From positions 1 to 11,781 of the forward strand of contig JAOZHK010000189.1 of the NCBI GenBank assembly GCA_026014905.1: a DNA stretch of 11,781 bases. The letters are read 5' to 3'. The notes under the pieces are model-generated. The model had not been told where the DNA came from and ran no database searches. It saw only the letters and a list, made by a program, of their open reading frames with translations. A program made the position numbers and the translations under genes. The DNA comes from Candidatus Bathyarchaeota archaeon. GTDB lineage: Archaea > Thermoproteota > Bathyarchaeia > RBG-16-48-13 > GCA-020355125. Positions 1 through 6,550 of this stretch are shown in pieces. Each line of letters starts with the position of its first letter. Within the stretch, counting starts at the first letter, position 1.

Positions 1-1613
1 CCACTTCCATTAGTGCCACGATCGACGATCACGTCGATAATTGCTGGTTTTCCAGAGTTAAATGCGTCTTTAAGCGTATCAGCAATAGCGCCTGGATGTT
101 CAACCCGTGCTCCAAATCCTCCATAAGCTTGTGCAACTTTGGAAAAATCGACAGGTTCTGTGAGTGACGCTGAAGGATATGCCCAGGACATATTATTTAG
201 AACCACCACAACGACTGGTATGTTATAGCGTACTGCCGTTTCGAACTCTCCAATATGGTAGCCGATGCCCCCATCACCGATCAGGTTAAGGACGTTCCGG
301 TCACCTGCGGCCAGCTTAGCACCTATTGCGGCAGGGAAACTCCATCCCAGCGATCCAGCTGCACAGATATAGTTGCGGCTGGATGTAAGTACTTCGTAGA
401 AGAGACTTGACCAGATGGTTTCGGAACCTGTGTCAGTGACTATGATATCTTGAGGGGCGAGAGTGTTTCGGATTTCTTTGATTAATCGGTGGCCCGTTAT
501 GGGTGTTGCATCCGAACTCATCGCTGCTGCTGCAGTATCGTTCCACTGTTTCATGATGTTCGCGACGTGAGTCAAGCGGTTCTGCTGATCTGTTGTGGAT
601 TTCACCTTGAGTTGTTTGACGGTCTTGATGAGATCTTGGAGCCCTAGCTTGGCGTCACATACCATTGTCGCTGCAGTTTGATAATTTCTACCAATAAACT
701 CTGGGTCGATATCCATTTGTACTACTTTTGTGTCAGGTATTGGCACTGTCCAGTTCCCTGTGGCCATGTTTCCTGTTTTACAGCCGATATAGAAGACGAG
801 GTCAGATTCCATTATGATCTTGTTTGCAGTCGCCTTTGAATATAACCCAGCGACGCCGATCGCTAGAGGATGAGTGTCAGGGATGATTCCTTTACCAGTA
901 TTACTGGTAGCAACCGGGATATGCAACATTTCAGCTAGTTGAATCACTTCAGTCCATGCTTCCGAGATAAGGGTCCCTTGACCCGCGACAATGACTGGAT
1001 ACTTTGCCTGAACTAGAGCTTTCGCGACCGCGTGAGTGTCCTTGGGATCTGGTCGAATCCGCTTTGCAGGGATTTTGGTGTATGTTTCATCCCCGAAAGG
1101 TTTTGCCATCTCGGATTCCTGATATATTGCTTTGGCATGGAAGTTGACATGAACCGGTCCCGGGCAACCACTTGTCGCAACTTGGAAAGCATTGCGGAGA
1201 CATTCTCCGACAATATCTGGAGTCGGGACGTCAACATTCCATTTTGTCACTTCATCAAAGTGACGAATATCTGGAATTCCTTGATAGCTATCTCTGTGGA
1301 TATGTTCCTTCTGTGTAGCACTTGTTAGTGCAATTACAGGACTACTAGACCAATAGGCATCTGCTAATCCTGCAGCAAGATTTACGGATCCCGGACCGCG
1401 ATAACCCCATGCCACTCCAGGTTTGAGACCTATTCTCGCATAGCCATCTGCCATATATGCTGCGCATTTCTCATTTCTCGTCAGAATCAGGGTAATGCCT
1501 TCAGCAGTTAATTCCTGGACTGGAACACCATAACCAAAGATGTAGAAGATGTACTCAACATCATGAATCTTCAACGTTTGAGCGATTGCTTTCGCACCAG
1601 TCATTTGAACCAT
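1..1613 (-). CDS. Thiamine-diphosphate-dependent enzyme, acetolactate synthase-like (3' end cut by window)
   Basis: The minus strand reads open from 1613 to the window edge (537 codons), so the C-terminus is missing. The order is that of ThDP enzymes of the acetolactate synthase/benzoylformate decarboxylase group. An N-terminal pyrimidine-binding domain carries the activating Glu (Glu48, in TRNEKCAAYMADGYAR). A central domain begins near PVIVAGQG (residues 206-213). The C-terminal diphosphate domain has GSLGWSFPAAIGAKLA followed by the metal-binding GDG (446-448) and NN (473-474), 24 residues apart. Such enzymes cleave or join carbon-carbon bonds next to a carbonyl in the cytosol; the substrate is not evident. 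Asn replaces the His usually seen before the Glu. I chose ATG 1613 because GAGGT lies 8 nt upstream; ATG 1628 and ATG 1604 are alternatives. No regulatory-subunit gene is adjacent, so a role in valine/isoleucine synthesis is not supported here. Confidence is high for the superfamily, low for the reaction. Confidence 0.88.
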   Translation of the reverse strand, partial: MVQMTGAKAIAQTLKIHDVEYIFYIFGYGVPVQELTAEGITLILTRNEKCAAYMADGYARIGLKPGVAWGYRGPGSVNLAAGLADAYWSSSPVIALTSATQKEHIHRDSYQGIPDIRHFDEVTKWNVDVPTPDIVGECLRNAFQVATSGCPGPVHVNFHAKAIYQESEMAKPFGDETYTKIPAKRIRPDPKDTHAVAKALVQAKYPVIVAGQGTLISEAWTEVIQLAEMLHIPVATSNTGKGIIPDTHPLAIGVAGLYSKATANKIIMESDLVFYIGCKTGNMATGNWTVPIPDTKVVQMDIDPEFIGRNYQTAATMVCDAKLGLQDLIKTVKQLKVKSTTDQQNRLTHVANIMKQWNDTAAAAMSSDATPITGHRLIKEIRNTLAPQDIIVTDTGSETIWSSLFYEVLTSSRNYICAAGSLGWSFPAAIGAKLAAGDRNVLNLIGDGGIGYHIGEFETAVRYNIPVVVVVLNNMSWAYPSASLTEPVDFSKVAQAYGGFGARVEHPGAIADTLKDAFNSGKPAIIDVIVDRGTNGS

Positions 1614-1856
1614 TTCTATCAACCTCATACCGTCTTCTCATTATCTATTCTACATCATGCTATAAACTCTATTGTCCTTGTCTCCTACCCATGATATATG
1701 ACTATGAAGTAATCAACGACCTACACAGTCCGCGCATGCGTCTATTTAGACCACGACAAGATATAATCCCCAACACTAATCCGGTTCGTAAAGATTTAAT
1801 TGCGCGTAGATGATTCTTAGTAATAATTTTGTTTTATAGGAGTCGGGTGATAGCAA
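1614..1856. promoter_or_regulatory. Divergent promoter region between ThDP enzyme and decarboxylase
   Basis: This 243-bp gap separates two genes that point away from each other. On the minus strand, AGTTTATA (plus 1661-1668) sits at a suitable distance for a start of transcription near 1638, leaving a short leader before ATG 1613. On the plus strand, GATTTAAT (1793-1800) could serve the decarboxylase with a start near 1824. A small palindrome, CGCATGCG, lies at 1733-1740. No RNA gene or further open frame was seen. Confidence 0.4.
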
Positions 1857-2693
1857 ATGCCTTATGCTTTCAAAAAAAACAGGATGTATCGGATGCCCAC
1901 ACACTTTGGTCCAATCTGTGGACCTCGACAAGGCCCTAATGGCCGAAAATTCGCCAATACCACGACCCCCAATGCGACCTCGTTGGCAGTGAGCTTTAAA
2001 ACACATTTAAAATCCCTCGAAGCTTTCCTGCCGGTCGGATTCGAGATCGATGGTGAGCCCATCGTTACCGTGCGAGCCAGCTACATCACCAAGATTGAAT
2101 GGTTAGCAGGACGCGGATACAACACCCTTGGCGTCAACTTCCCTGCAATATTCACTGGGAAGCGTGATGTTGTGCATGGGAGCTTTCTCCTCGTGCTCTG
2201 GGAGAACCTTGCGGATCCTATCATCACCGGTCGCGAAGAATTAGGGTTCTCCAAAATATACTGCGAATTACCCGAACCTCGACACCTTCAAGGGGTCACG
2301 CATTGTATCGCCAGCTGGATGGGATTCAAGTTCTTAGACTTGATGCTCTCGAACCTGAAGCGCCTCACTCCATCTGAAATAACAAACCGCCGTCAGAACC
2401 AACGCAGTACAGGCACACTGCATTATAAATACCAACCTCGAACTGGAGAGTGGGGAATGCCTGATGCCGTATATCCCACTTTTACGCCTTCTGCTGGATC
2501 TAACAGCGTTATTGAAGAGATGTGGGCAGGTGAAGGAGGTGTTCAATTTCACAAAGCAACATGGGAAGACCTACCTACAATGTTTAATATCGTCAATGCG
2601 TTCCATGCCCTTGAAATTCTAGAGTATACCGATGCCTATATGGTCAAGTCAGTTGGCGGAAAAGATCTTGGTGATCAACGTATCCTCTATTAA
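1857..2693 (+). CDS. Acetoacetate decarboxylase family protein (ADC-like)
   Basis: A 278-residue protein of the acetoacetate decarboxylase family. Signature stretches are YITKIEWLAGRGYNTLGVNF (residues 76-95), LLVLWENLADPIITGREELG (111-130) and FSKIYCELPEP (131-141). Known members use a Schiff-base lysine to decarboxylate acetoacetate to acetone and CO2, but the wider family includes enzymes with other aldol/decarboxylation chemistry. Here Lys133 fits the Schiff-base lysine. The residue after it is Ile134, where the classical clostridial enzyme has a second lysine that lowers the pKa of the first. GGGTGAT (1845-1851) lies 5 nt before ATG 1857 and fixes the start. The gene diverges from the ThDP enzyme and converges on the hydroxyacyl-CoA dehydrogenase, with only 16 bp between stop codons. 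Family call firm; substrate unknown. Confidence 0.85.
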   Translation: MPYAFKKNRMYRMPTHFGPICGPRQGPNGRKFANTTTPNATSLAVSFKTHLKSLEAFLPVGFEIDGEPIVTVRASYITKIEWLAGRGYNTLGVNFPAIFTGKRDVVHGSFLLVLWENLADPIITGREELGFSKIYCELPEPRHLQGVTHCIASWMGFKFLDLMLSNLKRLTPSEITNRRQNQRSTGTLHYKYQPRTGEWGMPDAVYPTFTPSAGSNSVIEEMWAGEGGVQFHKATWEDLPTMFNIVNAFHALEILEYTDAYMVKSVGGKDLGDQRILY

Positions 2694-2705
2694 CACGCGC
2701 GTGTT
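2692..2705. repeat. CG-core palindrome between convergent stop codons
   Basis: AACACGCGCGTGTT is a perfect 14-bp palindrome. It overlaps the TAA of the decarboxylase and ends 4 bp before the stop of the convergent dehydrogenase, so it is symmetric with respect to both gene ends. As RNA it would form a stem with almost no loop, so a double-stranded DNA role is at least as likely as a hairpin. It belongs with similar palindromes at 5831, 7121 and 7565. Confidence 0.75.
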
Positions 2706-2709
2706 GCGC

Positions 2710-3612
2710 TTAGTCAGCAGGCGGCATATGACCGAGAATACGTAAAAGGTCGATCAACTTCCCATCGCGCCATTGAACCATCTCCGTAAAGGATCGCCCT
2801 TGCAATAGAGGATAGGTATCATATCCTTTTTCAACCATTTCATAGGTGGGCCGGTATATGTGAGATGGTGTGTTGAAATATCGAACCATGTATGGTCCAT
2901 ATATAGCCCATCGAAGTCCTGGACCGAGAGCCATTGCGCGATCAATATCGTTGATGCCGGCGACGCCGCTATTTACTAAATCATTAGCTTCTTGAGCCAC
3001 GCCTCGTTGCAGGCGATTGCCTATGTATCCGTAAGCTTCCTTTTTGATCACAAGCGGCGCTCTCCTGAGATACTGCATAAGATTGACTGTACGATGCACC
3101 GTACTCTCTATTGTATCTCGTCCGGGTACCACTTCTACTAATGGCATTAAATGCGGAGGGTTATATGGGTGCGCAATGATACACCGTTCAGGATACTGCA
3201 GTCCTTTCTGGATCTCGGTCATCAAGAGCATTGATGAACTACTCGCGATGATCACGTCCCGTGCCGTCGTAGCATCGGTTGCTTGATAGATCTGCCGTTT
3301 CACAGCGTAGTTCTCAAACACTGACTCCTGAATATACTCCACCTTGTCGACAGCTTCACCTAAATCAACTGTCGTCCGGATTTTTCTCAAAGCTCCAGAG
3401 GCTTGTCCGAGAGTAATAACAGATTTTTCGATGAGAATATCAAGATTAAGCTTAATCTGTTCCATCGCGCGATCCAAAATTTCATGCGAAATATCCTGAA
3501 GAACAACATTCAGATCATTAAGGGCAAATAGGGTCGCCCAGCTATGGCCAATAACACCCGCACCGATGCAAGAAGTGTTCTTAACTGCAATATCTGTCAA
3601 TGTTGATCCCAA
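2710..3612 (-). CDS. 3-hydroxyacyl-CoA dehydrogenase family protein (L-gulonate 3-dehydrogenase/lambda-crystallin-like)
   Basis: A 300-residue NAD-dependent 3-hydroxy acid dehydrogenase. The N-terminal Rossmann fold has GAGVIG at 17-22 and an acidic strand end (Asp40), favouring NAD. The active-site series is conserved: Ser in SSSS (124-127), His148 in AHPYNPPHLMPLVEVVPG with partner Glu160, and Asn199 in GYIGNRLQ. The later GPGLRWAIYGP (230-240) is typical of the single-domain branch with lambda-crystallin/L-gulonate and carnitine dehydrogenases, rather than fused fatty-acid oxidation enzymes. It probably oxidises a beta-hydroxy acid or its CoA ester in the cytosol; the substrate is open. 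No ATG precedes the fold: the start is TTG 3612 or TTG 3600, both weakly supported, since AGGTGT lies 15 nt before the first. It diverges from the alcohol dehydrogenase and may share control with it through the repeats at 3647-3678. Confidence 0.85.
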   Translation of the reverse strand: MGSTLTDIAVKNTSCIGAGVIGHSWATLFALNDLNVVLQDISHEILDRAMEQIKLNLDILIEKSVITLGQASGALRKIRTTVDLGEAVDKVEYIQESVFENYAVKRQIYQATDATTARDVIIASSSSMLLMTEIQKGLQYPERCIIAHPYNPPHLMPLVEVVPGRDTIESTVHRTVNLMQYLRRAPLVIKKEAYGYIGNRLQRGVAQEANDLVNSGVAGINDIDRAMALGPGLRWAIYGPYMVRYFNTPSHIYRPTYEMVEKGYDTYPLLQGRSFTEMVQWRDGKLIDLLRILGHMPPAD

Positions 3613-3646
3613 TGTGAGTATAGATACACACCTATTATTGTTACTG

Positions 3647-3678
3647 GATAGCTATTCAAATAAACATTGATAGCTATT
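3647..3678. promoter_or_regulatory. Candidate operator: two GATAGCTATT repeats in a divergent promoter region
   Basis: GATAGCTATT occurs at 3647-3656 and again at 3669-3678, 22 bp start to start, about two turns of the helix. Each copy contains the self-complementary ATAGCTAT. Between them, on the minus strand, is TTTATTTG (plus 3657-3664), a TATA-like sequence at a fitting distance for the dehydrogenase starting at 3612. A dimeric regulator bound to both copies would cover that box. The gap runs 3613-3785 and also serves the alcohol dehydrogenase on the plus strand. Confidence 0.45.
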
Positions 3679-3785
3679 GTTCACTTGGACGAGATATTGC
3701 ACGAGCAGACCCGCTCGCGTAACTTATTAGTACAAGTCTGAAGGAAAATACACACTAACACGTCGAAGGGAGAAAGGACGATTCG

Positions 3786-4793
3786 ATGAAAGCAGCCGTA
3801 TTTCAGGAACCAAATTGTATGACTATTGAAGAGATCCCCACACTTAATCCCGGACCGGGCGAGGTTCTCGTGAAGGTTAAGTATTGCGGGATCTGTGGCA
3901 CGGATCTCCATAATTACTTGTTTGGGATCGTGGCTCCTGGGCGGATATTAGGGCATGAATGGTGTGGAGTGATCACTGAACTGGGAGAGGGGGTACAGAA
4001 TATGGCTCGTGGTGAGCGTGTGATGCCATATAAACACCGTGGAAGTCCTTCACCTCCCTTACGACTTAATCCCCGAGCCATATACTCGTCTCCAACTCGC
4101 AGAATGGGCGCCTTCGCAGAATATATTGTTGTACCATCATCTCGGCTCATACAGATCCCTGATGCTTTGTCAGATACGCAGGCTGCTACCCTTGAACCAT
4201 TGGTTGCTGCAATTCACGCGGTTCGTTTGGGACAGATTAAAGTATCCGATACGGTTGCATTCCTTGGAGCCGGACCTATTGCGCTTCTAATGATTCAACG
4301 AGTTCAGCAAGCTGGAGCCAGGGCAATTTATGTTTCAGAACCTGCGCAAGCACGGGCCCGTAAAGCAGCGGAATTAGGTGCTGATCGCGTTTTGAATCCC
4401 TTCAATGAAGATGTAGTCGCGAAAATCATTGCCCTAACGGGAGGGAAAGGTCTGGATATCGTCTATGAGTGTGCTGCTGCCAAGAACACACTTAACCAAG
4501 CGTGTCAATTAGTCGCGCGAAATGGACGAGTCACCTGCCTAGCCGTCTATCAGGAACCGATTATAATTAATCCGTTAGATTGGTACATGATGCAGCCTGA
4601 GATCAAATTTACAACGAACGGTGATTCTACGCCCATTGACTGGGAGATTGCACTGGAACTGATGGTCAAAGATCAGATTGACATCGACACCACCATTTCT
4701 ACCATCATTCCCCTCAATAAGATTCAAGAAACATTTCAGACACTGTTAGATCCGTCAAAAAACGAGATGCTGCGAGTGTTAGTTGCACCTTGA
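3786..4793 (+). CDS. Zinc-dependent medium-chain alcohol dehydrogenase (butanediol/threonine dehydrogenase-like)
   Basis: A 335-residue medium-chain dehydrogenase that would interconvert a secondary alcohol or polyol and its ketone in the cytosol. Catalytic zinc ligands are visible: Cys37 in GICGTDLH, His57-Glu58 in LGHEWCG and Glu137 in LEPLV. The nucleotide-binding GAGPIA lies at 161-166, and Glu185 after the second strand suggests NAD rather than NADP. The lobe that normally binds a structural zinc through four cysteines has none (residues 79-107). Arg85, Pro88 and Pro91 sit at the spacing expected for the first three. MGAFAEYIVVP resumes the family pattern. AAAGGA about 9 nt before ATG 3786 is the ribosome binding site. 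It diverges from the hydroxyacyl-CoA dehydrogenase; the luciferase-like gene follows 141 bp later behind its own promoter-like box. Butanediol, sorbitol and threonine-type substrates are all possible. Confidence 0.87.
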   Translation: MKAAVFQEPNCMTIEEIPTLNPGPGEVLVKVKYCGICGTDLHNYLFGIVAPGRILGHEWCGVITELGEGVQNMARGERVMPYKHRGSPSPPLRLNPRAIYSSPTRRMGAFAEYIVVPSSRLIQIPDALSDTQAATLEPLVAAIHAVRLGQIKVSDTVAFLGAGPIALLMIQRVQQAGARAIYVSEPAQARARKAAELGADRVLNPFNEDVVAKIIALTGGKGLDIVYECAAAKNTLNQACQLVARNGRVTCLAVYQEPIIINPLDWYMMQPEIKFTTNGDSTPIDWEIALELMVKDQIDIDTTISTIIPLNKIQETFQTLLDPSKNEMLRVLVAP

Positions 4794-4853
4794 TCCGGCT
4801 CCCATGGATAGGTCTTACATGCCTGTTCCCACGTTCAATGAAGTGATTTGATC

Positions 4854-4904
4854 CTAGCCAGTCCAATGAGTTTGCCTTAGTAAGAGGCTAGTGATTAAAT
4901 ATTT
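4854..4904 (+). promoter_or_regulatory. TATA-like box with upstream inverted repeat before the luciferase-like gene
   Basis: TTAAATATTT (4895-4904) lies about 27-31 bp upstream of GTG 4926 and 9 more from ATG 4935, the distance expected of an archaeal TATA box driving a leaderless or very short-leader message. Directly upstream, CTAGCC (4854-4859) and GGCTAG (4886-4891) form a 6-bp inverted repeat with a 26-bp spacer that could be a regulator site. No clear ribosome binding site precedes the start, which fits a short leader. Confidence 0.4.
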
Positions 4905-4934
4905 GATTCACGCAACTATTGTGCAGTGAACGTT

Positions 4935-5795
4935 ATGAAATTTGGTATATGTATCACGGCAGCTCCAGCTCCCGCGTTCCTAGATCATACTACGATCGTT
5001 GAGATTGCGCGTAAAGCAGAAGCTTGGGGATATGATTCGATTTTTCTTACCGACCACTATATGACACCTAATTACGTAGAAACTTATGCAGTGCTCCCCT
5101 TCTTATCGTATTTAGCAGCTGAAACATCCACCCTGAGGCTCGGGACTGTGGTTACTCCTATTCCCTTCCGACCCCCCGGTATACTAGCGAAAATGATCTC
5201 CACCATGGATATTCTCTCAAACGGCAGGATCATTTTAGGGATAGGTGCAGGATGGTGTCAGACAGAGTTTGAAGCGTATAGTCAATGGGATTCGAATCGA
5301 ATCAGAGTCAAAAAAACTTTGGAAGGATTGAAGCTTATGCTACAATTGTGGAATGATGAAAAAGTCGATTTTCAGGGAGAGTACTATCAAGCAAAAGGTG
5401 CCGTCTTACAACCTAAACCGATTCAGAAACCTCATCCTCCACTTTGGTTTGGAACGGTTGGCGAATATATGTTGAAGCTCACTGCTCGGTATGGAGATGG
5501 ATGGTTACCCTGGTGTACCCTTACTCCTGAACAATACAAAGAAAAAGTCCAGATATTACGTCATGAAGCTGCCAAAGTGGGAAGACAGGATAAACTCACA
5601 TATGCCGGTGTAATTGGACAGATTACCACGACTGCACTCGGTCACTTCAAGCGCCATCCTCCGGTTTTCAACTGGACAGACACAGTTGAAGGATACATCG
5701 AAGCAGGATGCGAATATGCTCTCTTGTATTTTCATCCATATGAATATCTCTCCTTGATGAAAAAATTCACTGAGGACGTATTACCGTCTTTCTAA
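4935..5795 (+). CDS. LLM-class flavin/F420-dependent oxidoreductase
   Basis: A 286-residue protein of the bacterial luciferase-like superfamily, a TIM barrel using FMN or coenzyme F420. Evidence is the MKFGI start, the strand-loop EAWGYDSIFLTDHYM near residues 29-43, LRLGTVVTPIPFRPPG (67-82), the hallmark SNGRIILGIGAGW (95-107), and LQPKPIQKPHPPLWFGTVG in the second half. At under 300 residues and in an archaeon-like setting, hydride transfer with F420 is more likely than a two-component monooxygenase, but the cofactor cannot be read off. ATG 4935 gives the usual family N-terminus; GTG 4926 adds three residues and fits a leaderless start from the box at 4895. It follows the alcohol dehydrogenase on the same strand with a 141-bp gap, so a functional link is possible but not shown. 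Confidence 0.87.
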   Translation: MKFGICITAAPAPAFLDHTTIVEIARKAEAWGYDSIFLTDHYMTPNYVETYAVLPFLSYLAAETSTLRLGTVVTPIPFRPPGILAKMISTMDILSNGRIILGIGAGWCQTEFEAYSQWDSNRIRVKKTLEGLKLMLQLWNDEKVDFQGEYYQAKGAVLQPKPIQKPHPPLWFGTVGEYMLKLTARYGDGWLPWCTLTPEQYKEKVQILRHEAAKVGRQDKLTYAGVIGQITTTALGHFKRHPPVFNWTDTVEGYIEAGCEYALLYFHPYEYLSLMKKFTEDVLPSF

Positions 5796-5830
5796 ATGCT
5801 GAACTAATTGAGCACCGAACAGTCTACTCT

Positions 5831-5846
5831 ATTACGCGCGCGTGAT
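5831..5846. repeat. CG-core palindrome downstream of the luciferase-like gene
   Basis: ATTACGCGCGCGTGAT is a 16-bp palindrome with one T/G pair (5833/5844) around a perfect ACGCGCGCGT core (5834-5843). It begins 36 bp after the stop of the oxidoreductase and lies about 52 bp upstream of the small cysteine-rich gene. It is one of four related elements in this window. Confidence 0.7.
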
Positions 5847-5897
5847 CGTGATACCGGAATCTTTTTACCATTATCTATTACTTTATCATCTTGTCAT

Positions 5898-6035
5898 ATG
5901 CCCCAGATCACGTGTAAAACTTGTAGCTTATTTTCTTTCAAGCCCGAGACTGAAAAGAAGGGGGTATGCACTTTATCAGAAAAAGATGTGAATCCAGAAC
6001 ATAGCTGTGAACATGGTGAACTAGGCACACGGTAG
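5898..6035 (+). CDS. Small four-cysteine protein (putative metal-binding)
   Basis: A 45-residue protein from ATG 5898 with cysteines at 6, 9, 24 and 37 (C-x2-C-x14-C-x12-C) and histidines at 35 and 39. Regularly spaced cysteines in so short a chain suggest a bound zinc or an iron-sulfur cluster. TEKKGVCTLSEKDVNPEHSCEHGE resembles small archaeal proteins where the third cysteine follows a Gly-x step and the fourth precedes an acidic tail. The frame stays open upstream to TTG 5808, but that extension crosses the CG palindrome and looks non-coding, so I prefer the ATG. No ribosome binding site is seen, and TTATCTATTA (5871-5880) may be a weak promoter for a leaderless message. I do not recognise a named family. 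Confidence 0.55.
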   Translation: MPQITCKTCSLFSFKPETEKKGVCTLSEKDVNPEHSCEHGELGTR

Positions 6036-6068
6036 CCACTCAGCTAGTGATTTTATTTGCCCTACTCC

Positions 6069-6101
6069 TTTTTGAGAACTAACTGCTGTCTGTTTCTTTT
6101 T
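6069..6101 (+). terminator. T-tract transcription end downstream of the small cysteine-rich gene
   Basis: Two runs of five T (6069-6073 and 6097-6101) follow the stop of the cysteine-rich gene within 70 bp. Archaeal RNA polymerase ends transcription at such T-rich stretches on the coding strand without needing a hairpin. They also separate that gene from the operon starting at 6222. Confidence 0.35.
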
Positions 6102-6134
6102 GTCGCATTGAATCATCTGAGATGGGAACACAAG

Positions 6135-6215
6135 GTTTAAATATCAAATGTGTATAATATCCAACATAATATTAGAAATATATAATATTTTATTGGAATT
6201 AAATAACTTAGGTGA
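6135..6215 (+). promoter_or_regulatory. Promoter and ribosome binding site of the membrane/XRE operon
   Basis: A very AT-rich stretch precedes the operon. GTTTAAATATC at 6135-6145 contains the archaeal TATA form TTTAAATA. TATATAATATTTTATT at 6179-6194 is a second candidate, closer to the gene. ATAATAT occurs three times (6154-6160, 6166-6172, 6182-6188) and may be a site for the operon's own XRE regulator, although AT richness makes chance repeats likely. GGTGA at 6211-6215 is the ribosome binding site of the first gene. Confidence 0.4.
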
Positions 6216-6221
6216 AAAATG

Positions 6222-6380
6222 ATGGAGAATGAAGCCCTTGCCTCCATGGGCATGACACTCGTAACCCTTGGGATCGTTTTCAGCTCAGATCGATTAATCG
6301 GCTATTCATTAATCGGCGCTGGAGTGATAGCATCCATCCTCCATTTGATACGATCGAGGAACAGGGGCGAATCACAATGA
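6222..6380 (+). CDS. Small membrane protein (first gene of XRE operon)
   Basis: A 52-residue protein with two hydrophobic segments (about residues 9-20 and 27-41) joined by a short polar turn with Ser-Ser-Asp-Arg, ending in a basic tail (IRSRNRGESQ). This is the shape of a two-helix inner membrane hairpin. GGTGA at 6211-6215 supports ATG 6222 by the spacing seen at the decarboxylase start; ATG 6219 adds one Met. Its TGA overlaps the next gene's ATG (ATGA), so translation is probably coupled. I do not recognise the family. Confidence 0.6.
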   Translation: MENEALASMGMTLVTLGIVFSSDRLIGYSLIGAGVIASILHLIRSRNRGESQ

Positions 6381-6550
6381 AAATACAATACATAATAAAG
6401 GCGATAGATATCGTAGTGTGCTTGATCGGAGCGGGGTTGATGTTTAACGGAAACATTTTCGGTGATCGAACGACAGGCATCGCAACCATAGCGGGAATCG
6501 TCGGAATCAGCATCATCAGTGCAAGTGCACGCAAACTCAGAGGGCGATGA
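6377..6550 (+). CDS. Small membrane protein (second gene of XRE operon)
   Basis: A 57-residue protein with hydrophobic segments at about 9-22 and 33-49, a turn containing FGDR, and a basic C-terminus (ARKLRGR). The layout matches the preceding 52-residue protein (helix, turn with Asp-Arg, helix, basic tail), so they may be diverged copies; by eye the sequence identity is too low to prove it. It starts at ATG 6377 inside the previous stop codon, with GGGGCGA upstream as ribosome binding site, and its own TGA overlaps the next ATG at 6547. The membrane setting and the operon position beside an XRE regulator are clear; function is unknown. Confidence 0.6.
   Translation: MKIQYIIKAIDIVVCLIGAGLMFNGNIFGDRTTGIATIAGIVGISIISASARKLRGR

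Noticed and set aside
893..909. Inverted repeat TACCAGTA/TACTGGTA with a 1-nt centre
   Set aside because: It lies inside the ThDP enzyme gene and is accounted for by the codons of a conserved stretch (ATSNTGKG); no regulatory role is indicated.
1032..1328. Plus-strand open frame of 98 codons
   Set aside because: It lies antisense within the ThDP enzyme gene, is rich in Cys/Trp with no family pattern, and has no ribosome binding site.
3702..3717. Small hairpin CGAGC/GCTCG in the divergent gap
   Set aside because: A 5-bp stem is too short to stand out from chance and is not placed relative to any start or box.
5808..5897. N-terminal extension of the small cysteine-rich protein from TTG 5808
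   Set aside because: The extension crosses the CG palindrome, has no ribosome binding site and reads as low-sense sequence, whereas ATG 5898 gives a compact four-cysteine protein.
4887..6052. Shared 10-mer GCTAGTGATT at 4887-4896 and 6043-6052
   Set aside because: Tens of identical 10-mer pairs are expected by chance in a window of this size, and the two contexts differ (before one gene, after another).
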